Below, piece after piece: positions 9,060 to 16,762 of a stretch of DNA of 64,000 nucleotides. The notes below the pieces were generated by a model. It was not told the DNA's origin. It did no database searches and was given only the letters and a program-made list of their open reading frames with translations. Location: contig JBMYLP010000002.1 of assembly GCA_049596455.1 (NCBI GenBank), positions 124,001 to 188,000 of the forward strand. Reading direction: 5' to 3'. The stretch comes from UBA7446 sp049596455 (GTDB lineage Bacteria > Bacteroidota > Bacteroidia > Flavobacteriales > Flavobacteriaceae). The stretch's first letter is position 1. Each line of letters opens with the position of its first letter. Position numbers and translations under genes: made by a program.

Positions 9060-10478
9060 TTATTCTAAAGGAAAGTCGGGGATGTGTTTTTTAATTTCCG
9101 ATTGACTGTACATATCTTTTGGAAGAACGCTATGCTCTAGTTTGAAAGCGTCAAACGCTTTCTTAGAAATAGGTGTAAAAGAATTAAAATAAACACTTTT
9201 CTGATACACCTCTTTAATACTGAAATTAGCATCCATGGAAAGAACATTTTGCCTGTTTCTACCTTTTACCACTTTGTTTTTTTCAATAATTTTAAACGGT
9301 CTTTTTATTCCTGCTTGTTCCTGAAATTCTTCATAAATGTGATATAAAGTGTATTTGCCCAAATGGTTTTTTACAAATGAATACGTCCTGTTGTTTAGGC
9401 GTTCTTCATAGAACAATCCAAATAATTTTACCCTGCTTTGATGTTTGTTGTTTTGGCACCTAATTTTATGTACACCAAAGTCTTCTACATCAATAAGTAA
9501 GTAACCGTTATAGTCTTTTTTCTTTTTAGAGCTAAATCGGATTTTATATACGGGCACACCCAAATCGTACATCGTGCCCTCGTTTGAAAATGTATATTTT
9601 TTTGGATTGACTAAAAAGGGCAATGCCCAATTGTTTTCAGCAAATAGATTTTTAGTTGCTAAGCGTTGTAAACTCCCAAGTTGGTTGGCAGCATATTTTT
9701 TTGGTGTTAGCTTTCTTTTTTCTTGCTCTACGGTATCAATTTCTTGGACGGGATTATTCATTTTAACGGTAATTAGTGGTCCCGACTTCACTTTAAAATA
9801 AGAGTCTTTTTTCACCCTTTTTGTAAGAATTTCGCTTATCGTTTTTTCCATGGAATCAAAGCGGCTTTCCGTAAGTGAATCACGAAGTGTTGCTGCTTGT
9901 AATACCTGTAACTTATGATGCTTAAGCCCACCACTATCTCTTAGCCATTTGCTTTTGGAGTAAAATTCATCTCTTTCCTTTTTCGGGACTTGTGCTAAAA
10001 TTTCGTCCACAAAAGTTTGGTCAAGCTCTGGAATGGTTGATTTTTTAATTTCAATATCCATTTTTTGTACGTCAGTCAAATCAATACGATGTACAAAAAC
10101 CTCACTCGAAGAAAGTCCAAAATCAACGGTTTTTGAAGTGTTTGCCTTAACGCTATCAATAATTTCCGCTGCTGTTAGCGTTCGGTTGCTTACCATAATG
10201 GGCATAAGTTCCACAGCCTTGGGTAGCAGGTATAGCGTGTCGCGAATTTGTGACGCAGCTATTTTTTTTTGGGCATACCCCAAACAGGATAATGTTATGC
10301 TATCAGCTTCTGGCTTTTGCCAATAAAACGCACCAGACGAACTGGTAATTACGCCTGTCTTGCCGTCATAAACACTAACCAAAGAAATGGGTTCATTGGA
10401 AATACTATCCATAACAACAACCTGTTGGGCCTGTACAGCACTTGAAAAGAGAACTAAAAAAAGGAGCAAACCTCTCAT
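9060..10478 (-). CDS. Secreted carboxypeptidase-regulatory-like domain protein
   Basis: 472 aa. The start is placed at ATG 10478, giving MRGLLLFLVLFSSAVQAQQ, a clean signal peptide; the longer frame (from 10550) would read through the tsf terminator hairpin and is unlikely. After the signal peptide a CarboxypepD_reg-like (transthyretin-fold) domain runs to about residue 90 (VVVMDSISNEPISLVSVYDG and LSCLGYAQKKI). The rest (about 100-472) resembles the long uncharacterised beta-rich C-terminal part of many Bacteroidota outer-membrane or periplasmic proteins of this kind, with Lys/Ser-rich stretches. There is no catalytic zinc motif, so it is not a peptidase itself. Role unknown, perhaps envelope-associated. 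Confidence 0.75.
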   Translation of the reverse strand: MRGLLLFLVLFSSAVQAQQVVVMDSISNEPISLVSVYDGKTGVITSSSGAFYWQKPEADSITLSCLGYAQKKIAASQIRDTLYLLPKAVELMPIMVSNRTLTAAEIIDSVKANTSKTVDFGLSSSEVFVHRIDLTDVQKMDIEIKKSTIPELDQTFVDEILAQVPKKERDEFYSKSKWLRDSGGLKHHKLQVLQAATLRDSLTESRFDSMEKTISEILTKRVKKDSYFKVKSGPLITVKMNNPVQEIDTVEQEKRKLTPKKYAANQLGSLQRLATKNLFAENNWALPFLVNPKKYTFSNEGTMYDLGVPVYKIRFSSKKKKDYNGYLLIDVEDFGVHKIRCQNNKHQSRVKLFGLFYEERLNNRTYSFVKNHLGKYTLYHIYEEFQEQAGIKRPFKIIEKNKVVKGRNRQNVLSMDANFSIKEVYQKSVYFNSFTPISKKAFDAFKLEHSVLPKDMYSQSEIKKHIPDFPLE

Positions 10479-10503
10479 ATCTAAAGATTCGGCACCCCTA
10501 AAA

Positions 10504-10536
10504 TAAAAAAAACCTCCATAGCGGAGGTCTTTTTTT
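10504..10536. terminator. Intrinsic terminator after tsf
   Basis: ACCTCC (10512-10517) pairs with GGAGGT (10523-10528) around a 5-base loop. On the minus strand, the direction of tsf, the hairpin is followed by a run of T. The opposite flank is also T-rich on the plus strand, so the hairpin could work both ways, but only tsf runs into it. It ends the rplM-rpsI-rpsB-tsf unit. Confidence 0.85.
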
Positions 10537-10562
10537 ATCATTTTTAACAAACCAACAATGGG

Positions 10563-11390
10563 TTATCCCAATGCTAAGCGTTTAAATCCAGTAACCACCA
10601 AATCGGGGTTTACAGACTTTACATAGGCAGCAACGCTTTGCTTGCTATCTTTGATATAGTCTTGATTTACAAGCGTGTTGTCTTTAAAGAATCGTTTGAT
10701 TTTTCCCTTGGCAATATTGTCTAACATGGCTTCTGGCTTGCCCTCTGCACGTAACTGGTCTTTGGCAATTTCGATTTCCTTTTCAATAACCGTAGCCTCA
10801 ACACCATCTTCGTTTAGCGCGATTGGGTTCATGGCTGCAGCTTGCATGGCAACGTTTTTGGCAGCCTCGGCAGCACCCTCAACAGAAGCAGAAAGACTCA
10901 CAAGCGTGGCTATTTTGTTTCCTGCGTGGATATACGACCCTACAAAAGGTGCCTCTAGACGCTCAAATCCACCAATTTCAATTTTTTCGCCAATGACACC
11001 TGTTTGCTCGGTAAGCTTATCTGCAACGGTAAGACTTCCCTCAAAGGTAGCCGCTAAGAAAGCATCTTTGGAACTGTGTTCAAGAGCAATATCGGCAAGC
11101 TTGTTCGCCAAATCCAAATAGCTATCGTTTTTGGCAACAAAGTCGGTTTCGCAGTTTACGGAAACCACAACGCCAACGCTAGCATCATCATTTACACGTG
11201 CAATAACCGCTCCTTCCGAAGAATCACGATCGGCGCGGTTTGCCGCTACCTTTTGTCCTTTTTTACGGAGCAATTCAATAGCAGCATCGAAGTCACCTTC
11301 GGCTTCTACTAAGGCTTTTTTGCAGTCCATCATTCCAGCACCAGTAGCTTGGCGCAATTTGTTTACTTCAGCAGCAGTAATTTTTGACAT
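10563..11390 (-). CDS. tsf: Translation elongation factor Ts
   Basis: 275 aa nucleotide exchange factor that releases GDP from EF-Tu. The N-terminal UBA-like domain has LRQATGAGMMDCKKAL and the signature of EF-Ts; the core follows with VNCETDFVAKND near residue 78-89, the segment that contacts EF-Tu. It is 10 bp downstream of rpsB and shares the normal rpsB-tsf order. A good intrinsic terminator follows. Confidence 0.97.
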   Translation of the reverse strand: MSKITAAEVNKLRQATGAGMMDCKKALVEAEGDFDAAIELLRKKGQKVAANRADRDSSEGAVIARVNDDASVGVVVSVNCETDFVAKNDSYLDLANKLADIALEHSSKDAFLAATFEGSLTVADKLTEQTGVIGEKIEIGGFERLEAPFVGSYIHAGNKIATLVSLSASVEGAAEAAKNVAMQAAAMNPIALNEDGVEATVIEKEIEIAKDQLRAEGKPEAMLDNIAKGKIKRFFKDNTLVNQDYIKDSKQSVAAYVKSVNPDLVVTGFKRLALG

Positions 11391-11400
11391 AGTATTTTTT

Positions 11401-12420
11401 TTAATTGTCTTCTTCTGTTGGTTCTTCTGGTTCTACTTCAGGAGTTTGTTCTTCTTCAGTTGCTTCATCAGCCGCATTGTCAACTTCCTCGGCAACCTCT
11501 TCAGCAGCTTCTTCAGCTACTTCCTCGGCAGCTTCTTCAATCACTTCCTCCGCAATTTCTTCAGCAGCTTCTTCAACAACCTCCTCTACAGTTGGTTCTT
11601 CTGCGGTTGCTTCAGCTTCGGCAACTTCTTCGGCAGGCTCAGCAACCTCTTCGGCAGGCTTGTCTTCCGTTGAGGTAGGCTCAGCAACCACTTCGCCTTC
11701 ACTAGCAACAGCATCTGCCTCGGCTTTATCTTGTTGACGCTCACGTAATCCTTCAGCAACAGCGTCGGTAACCAGCGCCATAATTTTTTCAATAGATTTT
11801 GATGCATCATCATTTGCAGGAATCACATAATCAACATCTCTTGGGTCTGCATTGGTGTCTACCATAGCAAAAATGGGGATGTTTAGTTTTTGCGCTTCTT
11901 TAACCGCAATGTGCTCTCTACGAATATCTACCACAAACAATGCTCCTGGAAGACGTGTCATATCTGAAATAGAACCCAAGTTCTTTTCTAGCTTTGCACG
12001 CAATCTGTCTACTTGTAATTTTTCCTTTTTAGATAAGGTTTCAAAAGTACCATCGGCTTTCATCTTATCGATGGCTGCCATTTTCTTTACCGCTTTGCGG
12101 ATGGTAACAAAGTTGGTAAGCATACCACCAGGCCAACGCTCGGTAATGTAAGGCATGTTTACGTTTGCTACTTTTTCAGAAACGATATCCTTTGCTTGTT
12201 TTTTGGTAGCAACAAAAAGGATTTTACGTCCCGAAGCAGCAATTTTCTTTAGCGCTTCGTTCGCTTCTTCGATTTTCGCAACCGATTTGTACAGGTTGAT
12301 GATGTGGATACCGTTGCGCTCCATATAAATGAAGGGCGCCATATTGGGGTTCCACTTGCGGGTAAGGTGACCAAAATGCACTCCGGCATCGAGTAGGTCT
12401 TTAACTTCTATTTTAGACAT
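11401..12420 (-). CDS. rpsB: 30S ribosomal protein S2 with a long acidic C-terminal tail
   Basis: 339 aa. ATG 12420 is chosen because it gives MSKIEVKDLLDAGVHFGHLTRKWNP, the family start; an 11-residue upstream extension is not conserved-looking. Residues 1-229 are a normal S2 (GRKILFVATKKQA, ITERWPGGMLTNF, DTNADPRDVDYVIPANDDA). Residues 231-339 are an extra, low-complexity tail made almost only of Glu, Ala, Val, Pro and Thr, with repeats of the type AEEVAEE and only two lysines. Standard S2 proteins are about 230-260 aa, so the tail is a notable extension. The DNA of the tail is repetitive (units of about 15-30 bases). It precedes tsf by 10 bp. Confidence 0.96.
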   Translation of the reverse strand: MSKIEVKDLLDAGVHFGHLTRKWNPNMAPFIYMERNGIHIINLYKSVAKIEEANEALKKIAASGRKILFVATKKQAKDIVSEKVANVNMPYITERWPGGMLTNFVTIRKAVKKMAAIDKMKADGTFETLSKKEKLQVDRLRAKLEKNLGSISDMTRLPGALFVVDIRREHIAVKEAQKLNIPIFAMVDTNADPRDVDYVIPANDDASKSIEKIMALVTDAVAEGLRERQQDKAEADAVASEGEVVAEPTSTEDKPAEEVAEPAEEVAEAEATAEEPTVEEVVEEAAEEIAEEVIEEAAEEVAEEAAEEVAEEVDNAADEATEEEQTPEVEPEEPTEEDN

Positions 12421-12536
12421 TGTTGTTGATAGTTTACGTTCCCTGATTAGCAATACGGAAGTGGCGATGTCTCGGCCTTACGCATTTAGATGCTAAACTA
12501 ATGGCAACAAATTAATGGTATTTAAATGAACTTGAT

Positions 12537-12552
12537 GTTGCGCTAGCGCAAC
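12537..12552. repeat. 16-bp perfect palindrome between rpsI and rpsB
   Basis: GTTGCGCTAGCGCAAC starts 7 bases after the rpsI stop in the direction of transcription. It would form a very stable short hairpin in RNA, but no T-run follows. It may be a weak terminator, an RNase processing site or a protein-binding site in the 139 bp rpsI-rpsB gap; the rest of that gap shows no clear promoter. Confidence 0.55.
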
Positions 12553-12559
12553 GATAAGG

Positions 12560-12946
12560 TTAACGTTTTGAGAATTGGAATTTCTTACGAGCTTTCTTCT
12601 GACCGAATTTCTTACGTTCCACCATTCTTGGGTCGCGAGTAAGTAATCCTTCAGGCTTAAGCACTGTTCTGTATTCTTCATCAATAGCACAAAGTGCTCT
12701 AGAAATAGCAAGACGAACTGCCTCGGCTTGTCCGTTTGGGCCTCCGCCAACAACCGATGCAGTCAAATTGTATTGTCCTGTGGTTTCCGTTAAGGCAAAG
12801 GGTTGATTTACTTTATATTGTAATGTGGCAGGTGCAAAATATACGTTCAGCGGCTTTTTGTTCACGGTGATTTCTCCTTTACCTTCAGTAAGGTAAACAC
12901 GTGCAATAGCTGTTTTGCGGCGACCAATTTTGTGGATGGTTTCCAT
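12560..12946 (-). CDS. rpsI: 30S ribosomal protein S9
   Basis: 128 aa, normal. GRRKTAIARVYL at the start and the basic tail ending FQFSKR, where the last Arg contacts the P-site tRNA, identify S9. It starts 1 bp after the rplM stop, the usual L13-S9 pair. Confidence 0.97.
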   Translation of the reverse strand: METIHKIGRRKTAIARVYLTEGKGEITVNKKPLNVYFAPATLQYKVNQPFALTETTGQYNLTASVVGGGPNGQAEAVRLAISRALCAIDEEYRTVLKPEGLLTRDPRMVERKKFGQKKARKKFQFSKR

Positions 12947-12947
12947 A

Positions 12948-13403
12948 TTAGTTTAACTCGTTGATATTTAATTCGTTGGGTTGCTGACCTCCGTGAGTGT
13001 GCTCAGCACCTGCAAATACGTACAGGTTACGGAACAATTCAGCACCTAATTTGTTTTTAGGAAGCATGCCCTTTACTGCTTTCTCTACAACGCGAGTAGG
13101 GTCTTTTTCAAATACTTCAGTGGCAGTCAAACTACGCTGACCACCGGGATAGCCCGTGTGGCGGATATAGGTTTTGTCTGTCCATTTGTTGCCGGTAAGT
13201 TTGATTTTATCGGCATTAATTACAATAACGTTATCGCCACAGTCCACGTGTGGTGTGTAGCTTGGCTTGTATTTGCCGCGCAACAGCTTGGCTACTTTAG
13301 ACGAAAAACGACCTAATACTTGGTCGGCGGCATCAACTACAACCCACTGTTTATCAGCGTTTTGCTTGTTGATCGATACGGTTTTATAACTTAATGAGTC
13401 CAC
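12948..13403 (-). CDS. rplM: 50S ribosomal protein L13
   Basis: 151 aa. The segments WVVVDAADQVLGRFSSKVAKLLRGK and the later GMLPKNKLG are standard for L13. It is the first gene of the rplM-rpsI-rpsB-tsf unit. A perfect promoter (13460-13490) and a leader hairpin (13427-13455) sit upstream, so expression is probably set at this leader, by analogy with other ribosomal-protein operons. Confidence 0.97.
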   Translation of the reverse strand: MDSLSYKTVSINKQNADKQWVVVDAADQVLGRFSSKVAKLLRGKYKPSYTPHVDCGDNVIVINADKIKLTGNKWTDKTYIRHTGYPGGQRSLTATEVFEKDPTRVVEKAVKGMLPKNKLGAELFRNLYVFAGAEHTHGGQQPNELNINELN

Positions 13404-13426
13404 TGTGTACGTTTTTGCTCGTTATT

Positions 13427-13455
13427 CCACCACAGATTTGACCTCTGTTTGGCGG
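13427..13455 (-). ncRNA. Stem-loop in the rplM (L13) leader, candidate ribosomal-protein leader
   Basis: On the minus strand the leader RNA can fold as an outer CC/GG, G-U, CC/GG helix, a 2-base AA bulge, then A-U and CAGA/UCUG around a 7-base loop (about 10 pairs). It lies 24-52 nt upstream of the rplM ATG and just after the predicted start of transcription. A published candidate L13 leader class exists for Bacteroidia, as I recall; I cannot check whether this element belongs to it. Confidence 0.5.
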
Positions 13456-13459
13456 GCTG

Positions 13460-13490
13460 CAAATGTACAAACTATCCCCAATAATGCAAA
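13460..13490 (-). promoter_or_regulatory. Promoter of the rplM-rpsI-rpsB-tsf operon
   Basis: Reading the minus strand: TTTG (13490-13487), 19 nt, then TACATTTG (13467-13460). Both parts and the spacing match the Bacteroidota consensus TTTG-N19-TAnnTTTG. The start of transcription would fall near 13453, leaving a leader of about 50 nt. Confidence 0.75.
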
Positions 13491-13519
13491 TGCTATTTTG
13501 AGATTTGTTTTAGATGCCT

Positions 13520-16324
13520 CTAATGCGCCTCCAACCAGTTTTGACCCACGCCAATATCTACCGTAAGTGGCACTTGCAATGCATAGGCGTTTTCCATTTC
13601 GGTTTGCACCAATTGCGTAAGCGTATCCAACTCCGCTTTTGGACATTCAAAAACGAGTTCGTCATGTACTTGGAGCAGCATTTTGGACTCTAATTGTTCG
13701 GTTTGCATCCGCTTATAAATATGGAGCATGGCAATTTTGATAATATCGGCAGCACTTCCTTGTATGGGCGCATTGATGGCATTGCGTTCGGCAGCACCGC
13801 GCACCACCGCATTTCTAGAATTGATGTCTTTTAAATACCTACGCCTACCTAAAACAGTAGCCACATAGCCGTGCTCTCGGGCAAAATCTACTTGCTCGTT
13901 CATATAGGCTTTGAGCTTGGGGTAATTTTCATAATAGGTGTCAATAAGGTTTTTGGCTTCGGTGCGGTTGAGCGTAGTTTGGTTGCTTAACCCAAAAGCA
14001 GACACGCCATATATAATTCCAAAGTTTACGGTCTTGGCTTGGCTGCGTTGCTCACGGCTAACGTCAGCTAAGGGAACGCCAAATACTTTTGCGGCTGTGG
14101 CGGCGTGAATATCTTCGTTATTGTTAAATGCCGCTACCATGCTGGGGTCTTCGCTAAGCGAGGCAATAATGCGTAACTCTATTTGGGAGTAGTCGGCAGC
14201 CATGAGTACATGATTATCGTCTTTGGCTACAAAAGCTTTGCGCACTTGCTGCCCCCTGGGAGTTCTAATGGGAATATTTTGCAAGTTTGGATGGTTACTG
14301 CTTAGTCGTCCTGTGGCGGCAACTGCCTGATTATAAACCGTATGTACGCGATTTGAACGCGGATTTACGTCTTGTGGTAATGCCGAAACATAGGTGTTGT
14401 TGAGTTTTTGCACACTGCGCCATTCCAAAATATCAGCCACAATGGGATGATTTTTGGCTAGGGTAGACAGCACTTCCTCGGCGGTGGAATATTGCCCTGT
14501 TTTAGTCTTTTTTGGTTTATCAACTAGTTTGAGCTTGTCAAATAAAATAGGCCCCAACTGTTTTGGTGATGCCAAATTAAAGGTTTCCCCAGCTTGGTCA
14601 AAAATACGTTGCGTCAATGCTTGTGCTTCTTGCTCTAATTGAGTAGACATCGTATTTAGATAGGGCACATCCAGCGAAATCCCTGCCAATTCCATGGCTG
14701 CCAACACGCGTATTAGTGGTAACTCAATATTATGCAGCAAATCACGTTGTTCGTTTTTGCCCAATTCCTGCTCAAAATGTTCTTTAAGCTGCCAGGTAAT
14801 ATCGGCGTCTTCGGCAGCATATTCGGTTTGTTGATCTAGCGGTACGTTGCGCATCGACCCTTGATTTTTCCCTTTTTTACCAATCAAATCCGAAATGGGT
14901 TTTGGTCGATAGCCCAAATAAGTTTCGGAAAGCACATCCATGTTGTGACGCATATCAGGATTGATAATATAGTGTGCCAACATGGTATCAAAAAGCGGTC
15001 CTTTTACAGCTATACCATGCTGATGCATGACCTTTATATCATACTTTAAATTTTGCCCTACTTTCTCGATGCTTTCACTTGCAAAAAAGGGTGCTAAATC
15101 GGTTAAAATTTCGTTGCGTTCCAATTCATTTTCGGAAATGGGAACATAATAGCCTGTGCCCGCTTGCCAACTAAACGCAATTCCTACAAGCGATGCGCTG
15201 ATGGCGTCCAATCCTGTGGTTTCGGTGTCAAAGCAAACGCTTTTTTGGCGCATCAGCGTGTTTACCAAAAGACTGCGCTCCATTTGAGTTTTCACGCATT
15301 GATAATGATGCGGAGTGTTGGCAAGGGATTTGAATTCAGCGATGGATTCTTGCTGTCCACTTCCCGGCTGATGGAACAAATCAAAAGCCACAGGCGCAGC
15401 TTGTGGAGTAGTGGGTTTTTCAGGTGCTGATGGAGTTTCGTTAGGCGCAAAAACCTTTACAAAAGTTTCGCTTAGGCGCCGAAATTCCAGTTCCTGAAAA
15501 AGCTCTTTTACAGCAGGAATATCGGGCTCGCTGAGTTGGTAACTAGACGCATCAAACTGCACAGGTACATCAAGTAATATGCGCGCCAATTTTTTGGAAA
15601 GCAACCCTAATTCTTTGTTGGCTTCTACCTTTTCTTTCATTTTACCTTTCAGCTCATGGGTGTTTTCCAACAACCCTTCCATACTACCGTATTGCGCCAA
15701 GAATTTTTTTGCGGTTTTGTCGCCAACGCCAGGCAGTCCGGGGATATTATCTACCGCATCGCCCATCATTCCCAAATAATCAATAACCTGTTCGGGGTGT
15801 TTAACTTCAAATTTTTCTTGCACTTCGGGGATGCCCCAAATTTCAATGCCATTGCCCATGCGGGCAGGGCGATACATAAAAATATTCTCCGAAACCAATT
15901 GCGCAAAATCTTTATCTGGGGTAACCATATAAACTTGAAAATCTTCTTTTTCTGCTTGTTTGGCAAGAGTGCCAATAATATCATCTGCCTCAAATCCTTC
16001 TAGCTCAATAACAGGGATGTGTAATGCTTTGAGTAAATTTTGGATGTATGGGACGGCAATTTTTATTGCTTCGGGTGTTTCGGATCGATTGGCCTTATAG
16101 TCGGGAAACATGTCGTTGCGCACTTGCGATCCGCCTTTGTCAAACGCCACGGCAAGATAGTCTGGGCGTTCGCGTTTAATGACATCAAATAGCGAATTGG
16201 TAAACCCCAAAATGGCGCTGGTGTCCATGCCTTTGGAGTTGATACGAGGGTTTTTGATAAAGGCATAATAGCCCCGAAAAATAAGGGCATAAGCATCTAA
16301 AAGGAAAAGGCGGTTTTGAGCCAT
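13520..16324 (-). CDS. polA: DNA polymerase I
   Basis: 934 aa with all three domains. The 5' nuclease is at about 1-290 (LLDAYALIFRGYYAF, then DDIIGTLAKQAE and GLPGVGDKTAKKFL). The 3'-5' exonuclease is at about 345-520 with its acidic residues intact (CFDTETTGLD, GQNLKYDIK, AAEDADITW), so proofreading is probably active. The family A polymerase core follows with motif A ADYSQIELRI and motif C LLQVHDELVFE. It fills Okazaki gaps and repairs DNA. The start ATG 16324 gives MAQNRLFLLDAYAL, the standard family start. Divergent from the thioredoxin-like gene. Confidence 0.97.
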   Translation of the reverse strand: MAQNRLFLLDAYALIFRGYYAFIKNPRINSKGMDTSAILGFTNSLFDVIKRERPDYLAVAFDKGGSQVRNDMFPDYKANRSETPEAIKIAVPYIQNLLKALHIPVIELEGFEADDIIGTLAKQAEKEDFQVYMVTPDKDFAQLVSENIFMYRPARMGNGIEIWGIPEVQEKFEVKHPEQVIDYLGMMGDAVDNIPGLPGVGDKTAKKFLAQYGSMEGLLENTHELKGKMKEKVEANKELGLLSKKLARILLDVPVQFDASSYQLSEPDIPAVKELFQELEFRRLSETFVKVFAPNETPSAPEKPTTPQAAPVAFDLFHQPGSGQQESIAEFKSLANTPHHYQCVKTQMERSLLVNTLMRQKSVCFDTETTGLDAISASLVGIAFSWQAGTGYYVPISENELERNEILTDLAPFFASESIEKVGQNLKYDIKVMHQHGIAVKGPLFDTMLAHYIINPDMRHNMDVLSETYLGYRPKPISDLIGKKGKNQGSMRNVPLDQQTEYAAEDADITWQLKEHFEQELGKNEQRDLLHNIELPLIRVLAAMELAGISLDVPYLNTMSTQLEQEAQALTQRIFDQAGETFNLASPKQLGPILFDKLKLVDKPKKTKTGQYSTAEEVLSTLAKNHPIVADILEWRSVQKLNNTYVSALPQDVNPRSNRVHTVYNQAVAATGRLSSNHPNLQNIPIRTPRGQQVRKAFVAKDDNHVLMAADYSQIELRIIASLSEDPSMVAAFNNNEDIHAATAAKVFGVPLADVSREQRSQAKTVNFGIIYGVSAFGLSNQTTLNRTEAKNLIDTYYENYPKLKAYMNEQVDFAREHGYVATVLGRRRYLKDINSRNAVVRGAAERNAINAPIQGSAADIIKIAMLHIYKRMQTEQLESKMLLQVHDELVFECPKAELDTLTQLVQTEMENAYALQVPLTVDIGVGQNWLEAH

Positions 16325-16465
16325 GAAATGAATAAAAGCTGTGCTAAAAATAGGCTTTATTGGTCAAGATTAAAAAAGGAACAGTTAGAAATGATTGGTA
16401 CAGTTTGTGCTGTTATTCGTAGAGTTATCATAAAAAATGTATTTTTGACGCATAAAACCGACAAA

Positions 16466-16762
16466 ATGTCCAAGTTTGGTGAATTAATAGACGCGAATAT
16501 CCCCATTCTGTTAAGTTTTTATACAGACTGGAACGACCCCTCTACGGAAATGCACCCTGTGCTGCGCGATGTGGCTGCTGCTATGGGCGATACGGGTAAG
16601 GTGGTTAAAATAGATGTTGACAAAAACCCCAAATTAGCTGAAGCCCTTCGTGTAAAAGGGTTGCCTACATTGATGATATACAAATCAGGAGAAATGGTTT
16701 GGCGTCAAAGTGGCGAACAAGATGCTAATACGCTTATCGGATTAATGAAGGACTTTGTTTAG
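16466..16762 (+). CDS. Thioredoxin-fold protein lacking the catalytic cysteines
   Basis: 98 aa. ATG 16466 gives MSKFGELIDANIPILLSFYT and a full thioredoxin fold; the 50-residue extension upstream looks non-coding and would run into the polA start. The position of the redox motif WCGPC reads WNDPS, so both active cysteines are absent, while the cis-Pro loop (VKGLPTLMIYKSGE) and the following GE strand are kept. Such cysteine-less thioredoxin-like proteins beside polA are known from flavobacteria as far as I recall. It cannot do thiol-disulfide exchange and may bind a protein partner. Its last 4 bases overlap the convergent DUF2723 gene. Confidence 0.85.
   Translation: MSKFGELIDANIPILLSFYTDWNDPSTEMHPVLRDVAAAMGDTGKVVKIDVDKNPKLAEALRVKGLPTLMIYKSGEMVWRQSGEQDANTLIGLMKDFV

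Noticed and set aside
11405..11737. 110-aa Ser/Ala-rich plus-strand frame
   Set aside because: It is the mirror of the repetitive Glu/Ala tail of rpsB; low-complexity DNA keeps several frames open.
16316..16465. N-terminal extension of the thioredoxin-like gene
   Set aside because: It would overlap the polA start and has no thioredoxin similarity; the internal ATG at 16466 gives a complete fold.
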